Positions 14,608 to 22,437 of a stretch of 64,000 nucleotides of DNA are shown piece by piece. The position numbers and the translations under genes are program-made. Within the stretch, counting starts at the first letter, position 1, and each line of letters opens with the position of its first letter. The notes beneath the pieces were generated by a model that did no database searches, had not been told where the DNA came from, and saw nothing but the letters and a program-made list of their open reading frames with translations. Origin of the DNA: Amnibacterium setariae. Its GTDB lineage: Bacteria; Actinomycetota; Actinomycetes; Actinomycetales; Microbacteriaceae. The stretch covers positions 124,001 through 188,000 of the forward strand of contig NZ_QXTG01000002.1 in NCBI RefSeq assembly GCF_003581425.1, in the 5' to 3' direction.

Positions 14608-16071
14608 ATGGCACGGCAGCGCATCCTCTTCGGCGAGCAGCTCGGCCCGCTGTTCGACGACGAGGAGGAGCCGATCCTGCTCGTCGAGTCCGTCGCGGCG
14701 TTCCGCAAGCGGCCGACGCACCGGCAGAAGGCGCACCTCTACCTGTCCGCGATCCGCCACCGCGCCGCCGAGCTCGGCGACCGCGCGGAGCTCGTTCGGG
14801 CCGCGACGTTCCGGGAGGCGCTCGCCGGCCGGGACCTCGTCGCCGTCGACCCGACCTCCTACGGCGCGCGGCGGCTCGTGCGCTCCCTCGGCGCGGAGGT
14901 GCTGCCGTCGCGCGGGTTCGTGACGAGCGAGGCGGACTTCGCGGGGTGGGTGCGGGACAAGGACGAGCACGGCCTCGTCATGGACGGCTTCTACCGCTGG
15001 GTCCGGCAGCGCGAGGGCATCCTGATGACCCGCGCCGGGAAGCCGGTCGGCGGCCGGTTCAGCTACGACGCGGACAACCGGCAGCCGCCCCCGAAGCGCG
15101 ACCGGCTCGACCTGCCCGAGCCCTGGTGGCCGGAGGAGGACGAGATCGACGCGGGCGTCCGCGCGGATCTCGACCGCTGGGAGCGCGAGGGCGTCGTCCG
15201 CTTCACCGGCGAGGACGGGCCGCGCCGGTTCGCCGCGACCGCGGACGAGGCGCGCGCCGCGCTCGACCACTTCGTCCGCCACCGGCTGCCCACGTTCGGA
15301 CCGTACGAGGACGCGACGCTCTCCGCCGACTGGACGATGTCGCACTCCCTGCTCTCCGCCCCCATGAACCTCGGGCTCATCGACCCGCGCGAGGTCGTCG
15401 GCGCCGCGCTCGACGCGTTCGCCGACGGGAAGGCGCCGCTGAACTCGGTGGAGGGCTTCGTCCGCCAGATCATCGGCTGGCGCGACTGGATGTGGCACCT
15501 CTACTGGCACCTGGGGGAGCGGTACGTGCACCGGAACGCGCTCCAGGCGCGGAAGCGCGTGCCGGACTCGTTCTGGGAGCTCGACCCGGGCGCGATCGAG
15601 GCGAACTGCCTGTCGTCGGTCATCGGCGACGTGCGGGAGCACGCCTGGGCGCACCACATCCAGCGGCTGATGATGCTCGGCAACTTCGCGCTCGAGCGCG
15701 GGTGGTCGCCGGCCGAGACGAGCGAGTGGTTCATCGGCGCGTTCGTCGACGGCACCCCGTGGGTCATGCCGACGAACGTCGTCGGGATGAGCCTGCACGC
15801 CGACGGGGGCGTCGTCGCGACGAAGCCCTACGCGGCGGGCGGCGCCTACATCAACCGGATGACCGACTACTGCGGCGGTTGCCGCTTCGACCCGAAGGTG
15901 CGGGTCGGCGAGAACGCCTGCCCGTTCACCGCCGGGTACTGGGCGTTCCTCGAGCGGCACCGCGACCGGTTCCGCGGCAACCCGCGCATGAACCAGCCGC
16001 TCGCCGGCCTCGACCGGCTCGCCGACCTCGACGCGGTCGTGGAGCAGGAGCGCCACCGCACGCACTGGTAG
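14608..16071 (+). CDS. phrB: iron-sulfur bacterial cryptochrome / (6-4) photolyase
   Basis: A 487-residue flavoprotein of the FeS-BCP class (PhrB/CryB), which repairs (6-4) photoproducts using FAD and a 4Fe-4S cluster. The four cluster ligands are visible as Cys334 (EANCLSS), Cys422 and Cys425 (YCGGC) and Cys438 (NACPF). Their spacing of 88, 3 and 13 is the same as in Agrobacterium PhrB as I remember it. The N-terminal domain starts ILFGEQLGPLFDDE. The FAD-binding helical domain contains DWTMSHSLLSAPMNLGLIDP and the catalytic-region VIGDVREHAWAHHIQRLM. ATG at 14608 follows a TAGCGT box. Confidence 0.92.
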   Translation: MARQRILFGEQLGPLFDDEEEPILLVESVAAFRKRPTHRQKAHLYLSAIRHRAAELGDRAELVRAATFREALAGRDLVAVDPTSYGARRLVRSLGAEVLPSRGFVTSEADFAGWVRDKDEHGLVMDGFYRWVRQREGILMTRAGKPVGGRFSYDADNRQPPPKRDRLDLPEPWWPEEDEIDAGVRADLDRWEREGVVRFTGEDGPRRFAATADEARAALDHFVRHRLPTFGPYEDATLSADWTMSHSLLSAPMNLGLIDPREVVGAALDAFADGKAPLNSVEGFVRQIIGWRDWMWHLYWHLGERYVHRNALQARKRVPDSFWELDPGAIEANCLSSVIGDVREHAWAHHIQRLMMLGNFALERGWSPAETSEWFIGAFVDGTPWVMPTNVVGMSLHADGGVVATKPYAAGGAYINRMTDYCGGCRFDPKVRVGENACPFTAGYWAFLERHRDRFRGNPRMNQPLAGLDRLADLDAVVEQERHRTHW

Positions 16072-16089
16072 GGCGGGCGAGATCCCCGC

Positions 16090-16125
16090 TGATCGAGGTG
16101 CGAGCGCCAGCGAGCCTCGGGATCA
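16090..16125. repeat. GAGGTGCGAGCG short repeat, copy 2
   Basis: Element bounded by TGATC/GATCA with inner CGAGG (16094-16098) and CCTCG (16114-16118). It ends within the stop codon of the quinone reductase gene. It lies between convergent photolyase and reductase genes and shares TCGAGGTGCGAGCGC with 12537-12551. Confidence 0.6.
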
Positions 16126-17139
16126 GGCCCCGTCCTCGCTGACGTCGATGAGGACCTTGCCCGTGGTGCCGGAGGCGACCGCCTCGTGGGCGTCGGCCGT
16201 GCGCTCGAGCCGGAAGCGGGTGATCGGCAGGCCCGCCTCCTCGCCGACGCGGAGCACGCCGGCGGCCACCGCCGCCTGCACGCCCGCGACCGCGGCGTCC
16301 TTCTCCGCCTCGGGCACCGTGTAGGTGAGCAGGAAGCGCCACCGGAGGTTCTTGCCCATGAACGGGCGCACCGCGAACGACAGGGGCTCGGGGGTGTCGG
16401 TGGCGTAGACGGCGATCACGCCGCCGGGGGCGAGCACCTGCGCGTCGAGCTCCGCGTTCGCGTTCGGGTTCACCTCGACCACGAGGTGCACGCCCTCGGG
16501 CGCGAGCCGCCCGATCGCGGCGGCCGCGTCCTCCGCGCGGTAGTCGACGACCTCGTGCGCGCCCGCGGCCCGCGCGAGCGCGGCCTTGGCGGGGGAGGAG
16601 ACCGTCGTGATGACGCGCGCCCCGGCCCAGACCGCCAGCTCGATCGCCGCGTGGCCGACCGCGCCCGCGCCGCCCGCGACGAGCACGGTCCGCCCGGCGA
16701 GCTCGCCCGGCGCGAGGGGCAGCGGCGTCTCCTCCGCGGCGCGCAGCGCGAGGTGCGCCGTGAGCGCCGGGATGCCGAGGGCGGCGCCGAGGTCGAAGGA
16801 GGCGTCGTCCGGCAGCAGCACGACCTGGCGCTCGGGCACGACGCCCTGCTCCTGGGCCGTCCCGTCGGCGCGCTGGTAGGCCGCGTCCCACACCCAGACG
16901 CGGTCGCCGACCGCGAAGCGGGACCCGGGGCCGACCGCGTCCACGACGCCCGCGCCGTCCTGGTTCGGCACCTGCTCGCCGCCCGGCGCGGTCCCGCCGC
17001 GCGACTTCCAGTCGGTGGGGTTCACGCCGGAGACGCGGATCCGCACCCGCACCTCCCCGGGACCCGGCTCGCGCGGGGTCCGGTCGACGAGGCGCAGGAC
17101 GTCGGGGCCGCCCGACTCGGAGTAGACGATCGCACGCAT
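16123..17139 (-). CDS. NADPH:quinone reductase (zinc-independent MDR family)
   Basis: A 338-residue medium-chain reductase. The N-terminal GroES-like domain (MRAIVYSESGGPDVLRLVD; VSGVNPTDWKSRGG) lacks zinc ligands, and the Rossmann domain has VLVAGGAGAVGHAAIELAVWAGARVI. This is the quinone oxidoreductase (Qor/zeta-crystallin) type, transferring hydride from NADPH to quinones or enones. The ATG is fixed by the conserved N-terminus. It is a single gene with no clear regulator nearby. Confidence 0.87.
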   Translation of the reverse strand: MRAIVYSESGGPDVLRLVDRTPREPGPGEVRVRIRVSGVNPTDWKSRGGTAPGGEQVPNQDGAGVVDAVGPGSRFAVGDRVWVWDAAYQRADGTAQEQGVVPERQVVLLPDDASFDLGAALGIPALTAHLALRAAEETPLPLAPGELAGRTVLVAGGAGAVGHAAIELAVWAGARVITTVSSPAKAALARAAGAHEVVDYRAEDAAAAIGRLAPEGVHLVVEVNPNANAELDAQVLAPGGVIAVYATDTPEPLSFAVRPFMGKNLRWRFLLTYTVPEAEKDAAVAGVQAAVAAGVLRVGEEAGLPITRFRLERTADAHEAVASGTTGKVLIDVSEDGA

Positions 17140-17241
17140 GCCGCCAGTGTCCCGAACCCCTCCCGCGAGGCGGCGGTGAGGTCCCCGGCCGCTTCGCGCA
17201 AGCCCCGCATCGAGAACTCCCAGGCCTGTCACACTTCCCCC

Positions 17242-18153
17242 GTGGCTCGGCTCGTGGTGGCGCTGAACGCCGCGGCGGGCGGGGGGCGGGCCGGTGCGGC
17301 GGGCCGTCGCGCCGTGACGGCGCTCACGGGCGCCGGGCACGAGGTCGACGAGCTCACGGCCGGCTCCGACGGCGAGATGGAGGCGGCGCTCCGCCGGGTG
17401 CTCGCGTCCGACCCGGACGCGGTGGTCGCGGTCGGCGGGGACGGCACGGTCCACGTCGCGGTCAACGCGCTCGCGCAGACCGGGGTGCCGCTCGCGATCG
17501 TCGCCGCGGGCACCGGCAACGACGTCGCCCGCTGCCTCGACCTGCCGCACGACGACCCGGACGCCGCGATCGCCGCCCTGGTCCGCGCCTTCGCCGGCGA
17601 CGCGCCGCCGGTGCGGGAGGTCGACGCGGTGCGCGTGAGCACCGGGCGCTGGTTCGTCGGCATGCTCTCCGCGGGCTTCGACGCGGCCGTGAACGAGCGC
17701 GCGAACCGGATGACGCGGCTGTCCGGCACGCCCCGGTACGTCGCCGCGGTGCTGCTCGAGGTGGCCCGCCTGCACCCGCGCCGCTACCGCGTCGTGATCG
17801 ACCGGGACGCCCGCCACCTCGACGCGGTCCTCGTGACCGTCGGGAACACGGCGAGCATCGGCGGCGGGATGCGGCTCGCGCCCGACGCGCGGGTCGACGA
17901 CGGCCTGCTCGACGTCCTCGTCGCGGCGCCGCTGTCGCGCCGGGCGCTCCTCAGGCTCCTCCCGCGCGTGTTCCGCGGCACCCACGTCGACGACGAGCAC
18001 GTCGACATCGTCCGCGGCCGGGTCGTGTCGATCGACGTCGACGACCGCGGGCCGGCGCCGGTGACGTACGCGGACGGCGAGCGCTTCGGCCCGCTGCCGG
18101 TCACGCTCGAGGCCGTGCGGGGCGCGCTCCGGATCGTCGACGCGCGTCGGTAG
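17242..18153 (+). CDS. diacylglycerol kinase-type lipid kinase
   Basis: A 303-residue protein of the DAGK/YegS family, phosphorylating diacylglycerol or a related lipid at the membrane. The nucleotide-binding motif AVGGDGTVHVAVNALA (residues 63-78) and the AAGTGNDVARCLDLP motif are present, followed by the C-terminal beta-sandwich (IGGGMRLAPDARVDDGLLDVLVA). Length agrees with bacterial DgkB-like enzymes. The GTG start has a CACACT sequence 6 nt upstream, a weak leaderless -10 candidate. Its TAG stop is also the start of the -10 box of the next gene. Confidence 0.87.
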   Translation: MARLVVALNAAAGGGRAGAAGRRAVTALTGAGHEVDELTAGSDGEMEAALRRVLASDPDAVVAVGGDGTVHVAVNALAQTGVPLAIVAAGTGNDVARCLDLPHDDPDAAIAALVRAFAGDAPPVREVDAVRVSTGRWFVGMLSAGFDAAVNERANRMTRLSGTPRYVAAVLLEVARLHPRRYRVVIDRDARHLDAVLVTVGNTASIGGGMRLAPDARVDDGLLDVLVAAPLSRRALLRLLPRVFRGTHVDDEHVDIVRGRVVSIDVDDRGPAPVTYADGERFGPLPVTLEAVRGALRIVDARR

Positions 18154-18156
18154 CGT
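18151..18156 (+). promoter_or_regulatory. -10 box (TAGCGT), leaderless, overlapping a stop codon
   Basis: TAGCGT 7 nt before the GTG of the GNAT gene. Its first three bases are the stop codon of the lipid kinase gene. Confidence 0.5.
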
Positions 18157-18163
18157 CGTCCCC

Positions 18164-18727
18164 GTGACGGACGAGGTGCGGTGGGTCGCCGCCGACGACC
18201 CGGTGCTGCGCCCGCTGATCGAGGACCTGGCGCGCGACTACGACGCCCGGTACGCGCCGACGGACGGCGTGCCGTCCTCCGCCGAGCTCACCCGCTACCC
18301 GCCGGAGGCGTTCGCGGCCGAGCGGGGCGGCGCGTTCCTGGCGCTGCTCGAGGACGGGGTCCTCGTCGCGGGCGGCGCGGTCAAGCGCGGCGGCGCCGGG
18401 GACGACGGGCGGCCGCTCGGCGAGCTGAAGCGGATGTGGACGCATCCCGGGCGTCGGCGCCGCGGCCTCGCGGGCCGGGTGCTCGCCCTGCTCGAGGCGC
18501 GCGCCGCCGAGCTCGGCTACACCGGTCTCGAGCTGACCACGGGCGCGAAGCAGCCGGAGGCGGTGGCGCTCTACCTCCGGCACGGCTGGACCCCGGACTT
18601 CGACCCGGCGGTGCCGCAGGACGAGGCCGCCTACCTGCGGTTCACGAAGCCCGCGCCGCGTCCGCCGGGACCGGGTCAGCCGGCGACGGGCGGCGTGATC
18701 GGCCGCGCGACGACCGGGCTCGAGTAG
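18164..18727 (+). CDS. GNAT family N-acetyltransferase
   Basis: A 187-residue acetyltransferase with the acetyl-CoA-binding segment LKRMWTHPGRRRRGLAGRVLALLEARAAELG (motif A, R/Q-x-x-G-x-G/A type) and the C-terminal VALYLRHGW. The substrate is unknown. The last 52 nt overlap tail-to-tail with the convergent Lrp-type gene, unusual for this window where other convergent genes are separated by hairpins. Confidence 0.85.
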   Translation: MTDEVRWVAADDPVLRPLIEDLARDYDARYAPTDGVPSSAELTRYPPEAFAAERGGAFLALLEDGVLVAGGAVKRGGAGDDGRPLGELKRMWTHPGRRRRGLAGRVLALLEARAAELGYTGLELTTGAKQPEAVALYLRHGWTPDFDPAVPQDEAAYLRFTKPAPRPPGPGQPATGGVIGRATTGLE

Positions 18728-19143
18728 GCGACCGACGTCGTCACGGAGCCGAGCGCGCCGATCCGCCCGGTGACCTGCTCGAGGTGCCGCATCGACGTCG
18801 CGACGACCTTCAGCACGAAGCAGTCGTCGCCGGTGACGTGGTCCGCCTCGAGCACCTCCGGGATCTCGGCGAGCAGCGCGTGGAGCGGGCCGTAGCTGCT
18901 GCTCGGGTAGCGGAGCCGGAGGTGGGCGAGCACCGCGTAGCCGAGGGCCTCCGGGTCGACGACCGCCCGGTAGCCGCGGATCACGCCGGCCTCCTCCATC
19001 CGCCGGATCCGCTCCGCGACCGCGCTCGCGGACATCCGCACGTCGCGCGCGAGGTCCGCGGTGCTCCGCCGGCCGTCGGCCTGCAGCGCCGCGAGGATCG
19101 CGCGATCGGTGCGGTCGGCGACGAACGGGGATCGAGCGGTCAC
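18676..19143 (-). CDS. Lrp/AsnC family transcriptional regulator
   Basis: A 155-residue regulator. The N-terminal helix-turn-helix is DRAILAALQADGRRSTADLARDVRMSASAVAERIRRMEEAGVIRGY, and the C-terminal RAM ligand domain follows (LGYAVLAHLRLRYPSS; VLEADHVTGDDCFVLKVVA). It probably senses an amino acid. GTG at 19143 is chosen because homology begins there and a CATACT box lies 6 nt upstream. It is divergent from the rhodanese gene, which is the most likely target besides itself. Confidence 0.87.
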   Translation of the reverse strand: MTARSPFVADRTDRAILAALQADGRRSTADLARDVRMSASAVAERIRRMEEAGVIRGYRAVVDPEALGYAVLAHLRLRYPSSSYGPLHALLAEIPEVLEADHVTGDDCFVLKVVATSMRHLEQVTGRIGALGSVTTSVAYSSPVVARPITPPVAG

Positions 19144-19149
19144 CGCGGC

Positions 19150-19155
19150 AGTATG
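19150..19155 (-). promoter_or_regulatory. -10 box (CATACT) of the Lrp gene, leaderless
   Basis: CATACT on the minus strand, 6 nt before the GTG. It deviates from TANNNT at the first position. Confidence 0.4.
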
Positions 19156-19223
19156 CCGTGGGATCCGCGGCGCCTCGCCTCGGACGCCGTCGACCGGCCC
19201 TTCAGCCGGGCTCCCGCCCTGCG

Positions 19224-19229
19224 TAGCGT
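19224..19229 (+). promoter_or_regulatory. -10 box (TAGCGT) of the rhodanese gene, leaderless
   Basis: TAGCGT 8 nt before the ATG, in the 94-nt region divergent from the Lrp gene. Confidence 0.55.
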
Positions 19230-19237
19230 CCTCGCCC

Positions 19238-19660
19238 ATGACCGACGCCGTCGCCCACTTCGCCGCCCGCCTCCGCTTCGAGACCGACCCGTCCGACGTC
19301 CGCGCCGCCCAGCTCGCGGGCGACCGGTTCGTGCTGGTCGACACCCGTGGCGACGCCGCGTGGGCCCAGGGCCGCGCGGTCGGCGCCCTGCACCTGCCGG
19401 GCGCCGGCATCGCGGAGTCCGCCGCGGGCGTGATCCCGCGGGACCTGCCCGTCGTCGTCTACTGCTGGGGCCCGGGCTGCAACGGCGCGACGAAGGCGGC
19501 GCTCGCCCTGGCCCGCGGCGGATGGTCGGTCCGCGAGCTGCTCGGCGGCTTCGAGTACTGGGCGCGCGAGGGGATGCCGGTCGAGACCGACGCCGGCCCG
19601 CTCGTGCGCGCGGCGGACCCGCTGACCGCGCCCGTGTCGTCGCCGGTCTGCGACTGCTGA
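19238..19660 (+). CDS. rhodanese-like sulfurtransferase domain protein
   Basis: A 140-residue single rhodanese domain. The structural motif VDTRGDAAWAQGRAVGALHLPG is followed by the active-site loop YCWGPGCNGATKAALALARGG, with Cys76 as the expected persulfide carrier and a second Cys81 in the loop. It may transfer sulfane sulfur or act as an arsenate or phosphate-binding relative. A C-terminal CDC tail adds two further cysteines. It lies next to a divergent Lrp-type regulator and convergent to an operon containing cysteine synthase, so a sulfur role is plausible but unproven. Confidence 0.83.
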   Translation: MTDAVAHFAARLRFETDPSDVRAAQLAGDRFVLVDTRGDAAWAQGRAVGALHLPGAGIAESAAGVIPRDLPVVVYCWGPGCNGATKAALALARGGWSVRELLGGFEYWAREGMPVETDAGPLVRAADPLTAPVSSPVCDC

Positions 19661-19667
19661 CCCGGGG

Positions 19668-21137
19668 TCAGGACCCGGCGAGCGCCTCCGCCGCGCCCCG
19701 CACGAGCTCCTCCGCGCCGCCGCCGCGCTCGAGCAGCGCCGCCAGGTCCGCCACCAGCGGGCCCGTTCCGTCGCCGAGGCGCAGCGCGGTGCCGCGGAGG
19801 AGCGACGCGGCGTGCAGGGCCTCGATCGCGAGCAGGTCGGTGGCCGCGTCGATGGCGTCGTGCGTCGTCCGCGCGGCGGTCCACCCCCAGGTCGCGTAGT
19901 CCTCGACTTCGGACAGCACGACGTCGTCGAGGGTGACCGGGGCGGCGAGCCGCTTGAGGTCGTTCAGCCGCTCGGCGGCCGTGTAGGCGAGCAGGCCGGG
20001 GATGCCGGCTCGGCCCTCGGCGCGGAGCGGCCGCGCGAGCGCGGAGAGCACGGCGGTGCGGCGCGCGGTCAGCCGCCCGAGGTGGGCGAGCGCGAGCCGT
20101 ACGGACTCGAGCCCGAGCGCGAGGTCGAGCAGGGTGAAGTTGCCGTTCGGCACGACCGAGCGCGTCCCGACGTCGACGAGCGGGTTCTCCGCGCGCACGA
20201 CGAGCGCGTCGTCGACGGCGGTGGCGAGGTCCTCGGCGCGCTCCGCCAGCGCGCCGTGCACCTGCGGCGCGGAGCGGAAGGCGAGCTCGTCCTGCGTCCG
20301 CCGCTCGCGGTCCGCGTCGTGGAGGAACGAGCCCTGCAGCAGCTCGCGGACGGTGACGGCGGAGCGCCAGGCGCCCCCGCCCTCGACGTCGTCGAACACG
20401 GTGGAGGAGTACGGGCCGAGGTCGCCGGACGGGCGGTGCGCGCCCGCCGCCTCGAGCGACAGCGCGAGGCAGCGGTCGGCGAGCTCGCCCAGCTCCTCGA
20501 GGCGCGGGTCCGCCAGCACGGCGGAGCCGAGGGTGAAGGCGTTCGTGTTCAGCAGGGACAGCGCCTCGTGCACCTCGAGCTCGAGCGGCACGAGGCCGGC
20601 GGCGGCGAGCGCCTCGGCGCCGGACACGACCGAGCCGTCCTCCGCGAGCACCGCGCCCTCGCCGATCAGCACGAGCGCGACCGCGGCGTTCAGCGCGAGG
20701 TCCGCCATGCCGACCGATCCGCGGTCGGGCACGAAGGGCACGACGTCGGCCGAGAGCAGGCCCACGAGCGCCTCCGCGACCTCCGGGCGCACGCCGCTGC
20801 CGCCGAGCGCGAACTGCGCGACCCGCACCGTCATCGCGGCGCGGACGATCAGCGGGTCGACGGCGTCGCCGATCGCACCGGCGTGGTTGCGCAGCACCTG
20901 CAGCTGGAACGCCGCCTGCTCGTCGACGGGGTCGTCCGCGCCCGCGCCGAGCCGGCGCGTGGCGCCGTACACCGCGTCGCCGCGCTCCACGGCCTCGAGC
21001 AGCACCGCCCGCGACACCGCGAGCCGTGCCCGGGCGGCCGCGCCGATCCGGACGGACGCGCCCGCGGCGATCGCGAGCACCTCCTCCGCGAGCAGCGGCT
21101 CGGTCGCGATCGTGACGCCGTTCCCGGGGTGCGCCAT
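19668..21137 (-). CDS. HAL/PAL-fold lyase lacking the MIO tripeptide
   Basis: A 489-residue protein of the aromatic amino acid lyase family. The region that forms the MIO electrophile is GSVGASGDLAPLA in active ammonia lyases. Here it reads GSVGMADLALNA (from residue 140), so Ala-Ser-Gly is missing and the loop is one residue shorter. The usual YGVNTGFG loop is YGATRRLG. Later helices (LNTNAFTLGSAVL; DYATWGWTAARTTHDAIDAATDLLAIEALHAA) keep family character. It is therefore probably not an ammonia lyase of the usual type. It is the last gene of an operon with cysteine synthase and a DszA-like monooxygenase, starting 1 nt after the previous stop. A lyase acting on a sulfur compound is a hypothesis. 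Confidence 0.75.
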   Translation of the reverse strand: MAHPGNGVTIATEPLLAEEVLAIAAGASVRIGAAARARLAVSRAVLLEAVERGDAVYGATRRLGAGADDPVDEQAAFQLQVLRNHAGAIGDAVDPLIVRAAMTVRVAQFALGGSGVRPEVAEALVGLLSADVVPFVPDRGSVGMADLALNAAVALVLIGEGAVLAEDGSVVSGAEALAAAGLVPLELEVHEALSLLNTNAFTLGSAVLADPRLEELGELADRCLALSLEAAGAHRPSGDLGPYSSTVFDDVEGGGAWRSAVTVRELLQGSFLHDADRERRTQDELAFRSAPQVHGALAERAEDLATAVDDALVVRAENPLVDVGTRSVVPNGNFTLLDLALGLESVRLALAHLGRLTARRTAVLSALARPLRAEGRAGIPGLLAYTAAERLNDLKRLAAPVTLDDVVLSEVEDYATWGWTAARTTHDAIDAATDLLAIEALHAASLLRGTALRLGDGTGPLVADLAALLERGGGAEELVRGAAEALAGS

Positions 21138-21138
21138 G

Positions 21139-22437
21139 TCAGCGCGCGGCCAGGTTGCCGCGGAGCGTCGTCGACGTCAGCTCCCGCTTCAGGAGGCCGG
21201 CGTCGCGCAGGGCGGGCACGAGCGGGTCGAGCGTGCGGTGCACGTGCGCGGGATGGACCTGCCCGGTGAACAGGAAGCCGTCCGCGCCGCTGCCCTCCGC
21301 GAGCTCGCCGAGCCGGTCCGCGACCTCCGTCGGCGTGCCGACGATCGCGAGCCCGTCCGCCTTCGCCCGCGCCGCGAGCACCTCGCGCAGCGTCGAGCCG
21401 GCGGGCGCGCTCTTCACGAAGTTCTCGAGCGTCCCGCGGTTGCTGTTCGTCTCGAACGACGGCAGGGGCGCGTCGAGGTCGAACCGGGCGAAGTCGACGT
21501 TCGTCAGGTAGGAGATCGACTGCAGCTGCTCGTCGATCGCGGCCTGCGTCAGCTCGGCCCGCGCGGCGCGCACGGAGGCGGTCTCCTCGGCGTTCGCCGT
21601 CGGGATCGGGTTCACGACGAACAGCACGGTGATCGAGTCGGGCGCGCGGCCGGCGTCGGCGGCGGCCTGCCGCACCTGGTCCCGGTGCGCCTTCATGCGC
21701 TCGGGCGTGGAGGCGAGCGCGAGCACGACGTCGGAGTGCCGGCCCGCGAACGCCTGCCCGCGACCGGAGGCGCCCGCCTGCACCATCACCGGCTCCTCCT
21801 CGGGCGGCAGGGTGTTCAGCGGGCCGCGGACGCGGAAGAACCGGCCCTCGTGATCGATCGTGTGCACCTTGCGGAAGTCCGCGTAGACGCCGCCCACCGT
21901 GTCCTCGAGCACGGCGCCGGGCTCCCAGCTCCGCCAGAGCGCGCGGACGACGTCGACCCACTCGTCGGCGCGGTCGTACCGGAGGTCGTGCTCGACCTGC
22001 TTGTCGAGCCCGTAGTTCTGGGCGGCGAGGTCCGAGCCGGAGGTGACGACGTTGAAGCCGAGGCGGCCGTGCGCGAAGTGCTGCAGCGTCGCGAGCAGGC
22101 GGGCGGCGGTGTACGGCTCCCAGAAGCTCGCGGACAGCGTCGGCACGATGCCGATGCGCGAGGTCGCGCCGAGCAGGTACGGCACGAGGGGGAGCGGGTC
22201 GTGCTTCGGCACGAAGCGCGCCGCAGCGAGGTTGACCTCCGCGGTCCCGCGGTAGGTGTCGGGCACCGCGACGCCGTCCTCGATCACCAGGAGGTCGAAC
22301 GCGGCGCCCTCGAAAGCGCGGACGGCGTCCTGGTAGATCGCGGGCTGGGTCCAGTCGTAGCCGACGCCGTAGGTCGGGTCGCCCCAGCCCTGCACGCCGA
22401 AGCCCGCGCCGAGGAACCAGCCGAAGTGCACGGTCAT
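21139..22437 (-). CDS. FMN-dependent monooxygenase, NtaA/SnaA/DszA family
   Basis: A 432-residue luciferase-like two-component flavin monooxygenase using FMNH2 from a separate reductase. Family segments include PYLLGATSRIGIVPTLSASFWEPYTAARLLATLQHFAHGRLGFNVVTS and QNYGLDKQVEHDLRYDRADEWVDVVRALW, and PVMVQAGASGRGQAFAGRHSDVV in the C-terminal half. Members oxidise aminopolycarboxylates, pristinamycin or dibenzothiophene sulfone; many release sulfite from organosulfur compounds. The ATG overlaps the cysteine synthase stop (ATGA). With cysteine synthase upstream, use of organic sulfur as a sulfur source fits best, though the substrate is not shown. Confidence 0.85.
   Translation of the reverse strand: MTVHFGWFLGAGFGVQGWGDPTYGVGYDWTQPAIYQDAVRAFEGAAFDLLVIEDGVAVPDTYRGTAEVNLAAARFVPKHDPLPLVPYLLGATSRIGIVPTLSASFWEPYTAARLLATLQHFAHGRLGFNVVTSGSDLAAQNYGLDKQVEHDLRYDRADEWVDVVRALWRSWEPGAVLEDTVGGVYADFRKVHTIDHEGRFFRVRGPLNTLPPEEEPVMVQAGASGRGQAFAGRHSDVVLALASTPERMKAHRDQVRQAAADAGRAPDSITVLFVVNPIPTANAEETASVRAARAELTQAAIDEQLQSISYLTNVDFARFDLDAPLPSFETNSNRGTLENFVKSAPAGSTLREVLAARAKADGLAIVGTPTEVADRLGELAEGSGADGFLFTGQVHPAHVHRTLDPLVPALRDAGLLKRELTSTTLRGNLAAR

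Noticed and set aside
19668-21137. Histidine ammonia-lyase (hutH)
   Set aside because: The MIO-forming Ala-Ser-Gly is missing and no other hut gene is nearby.
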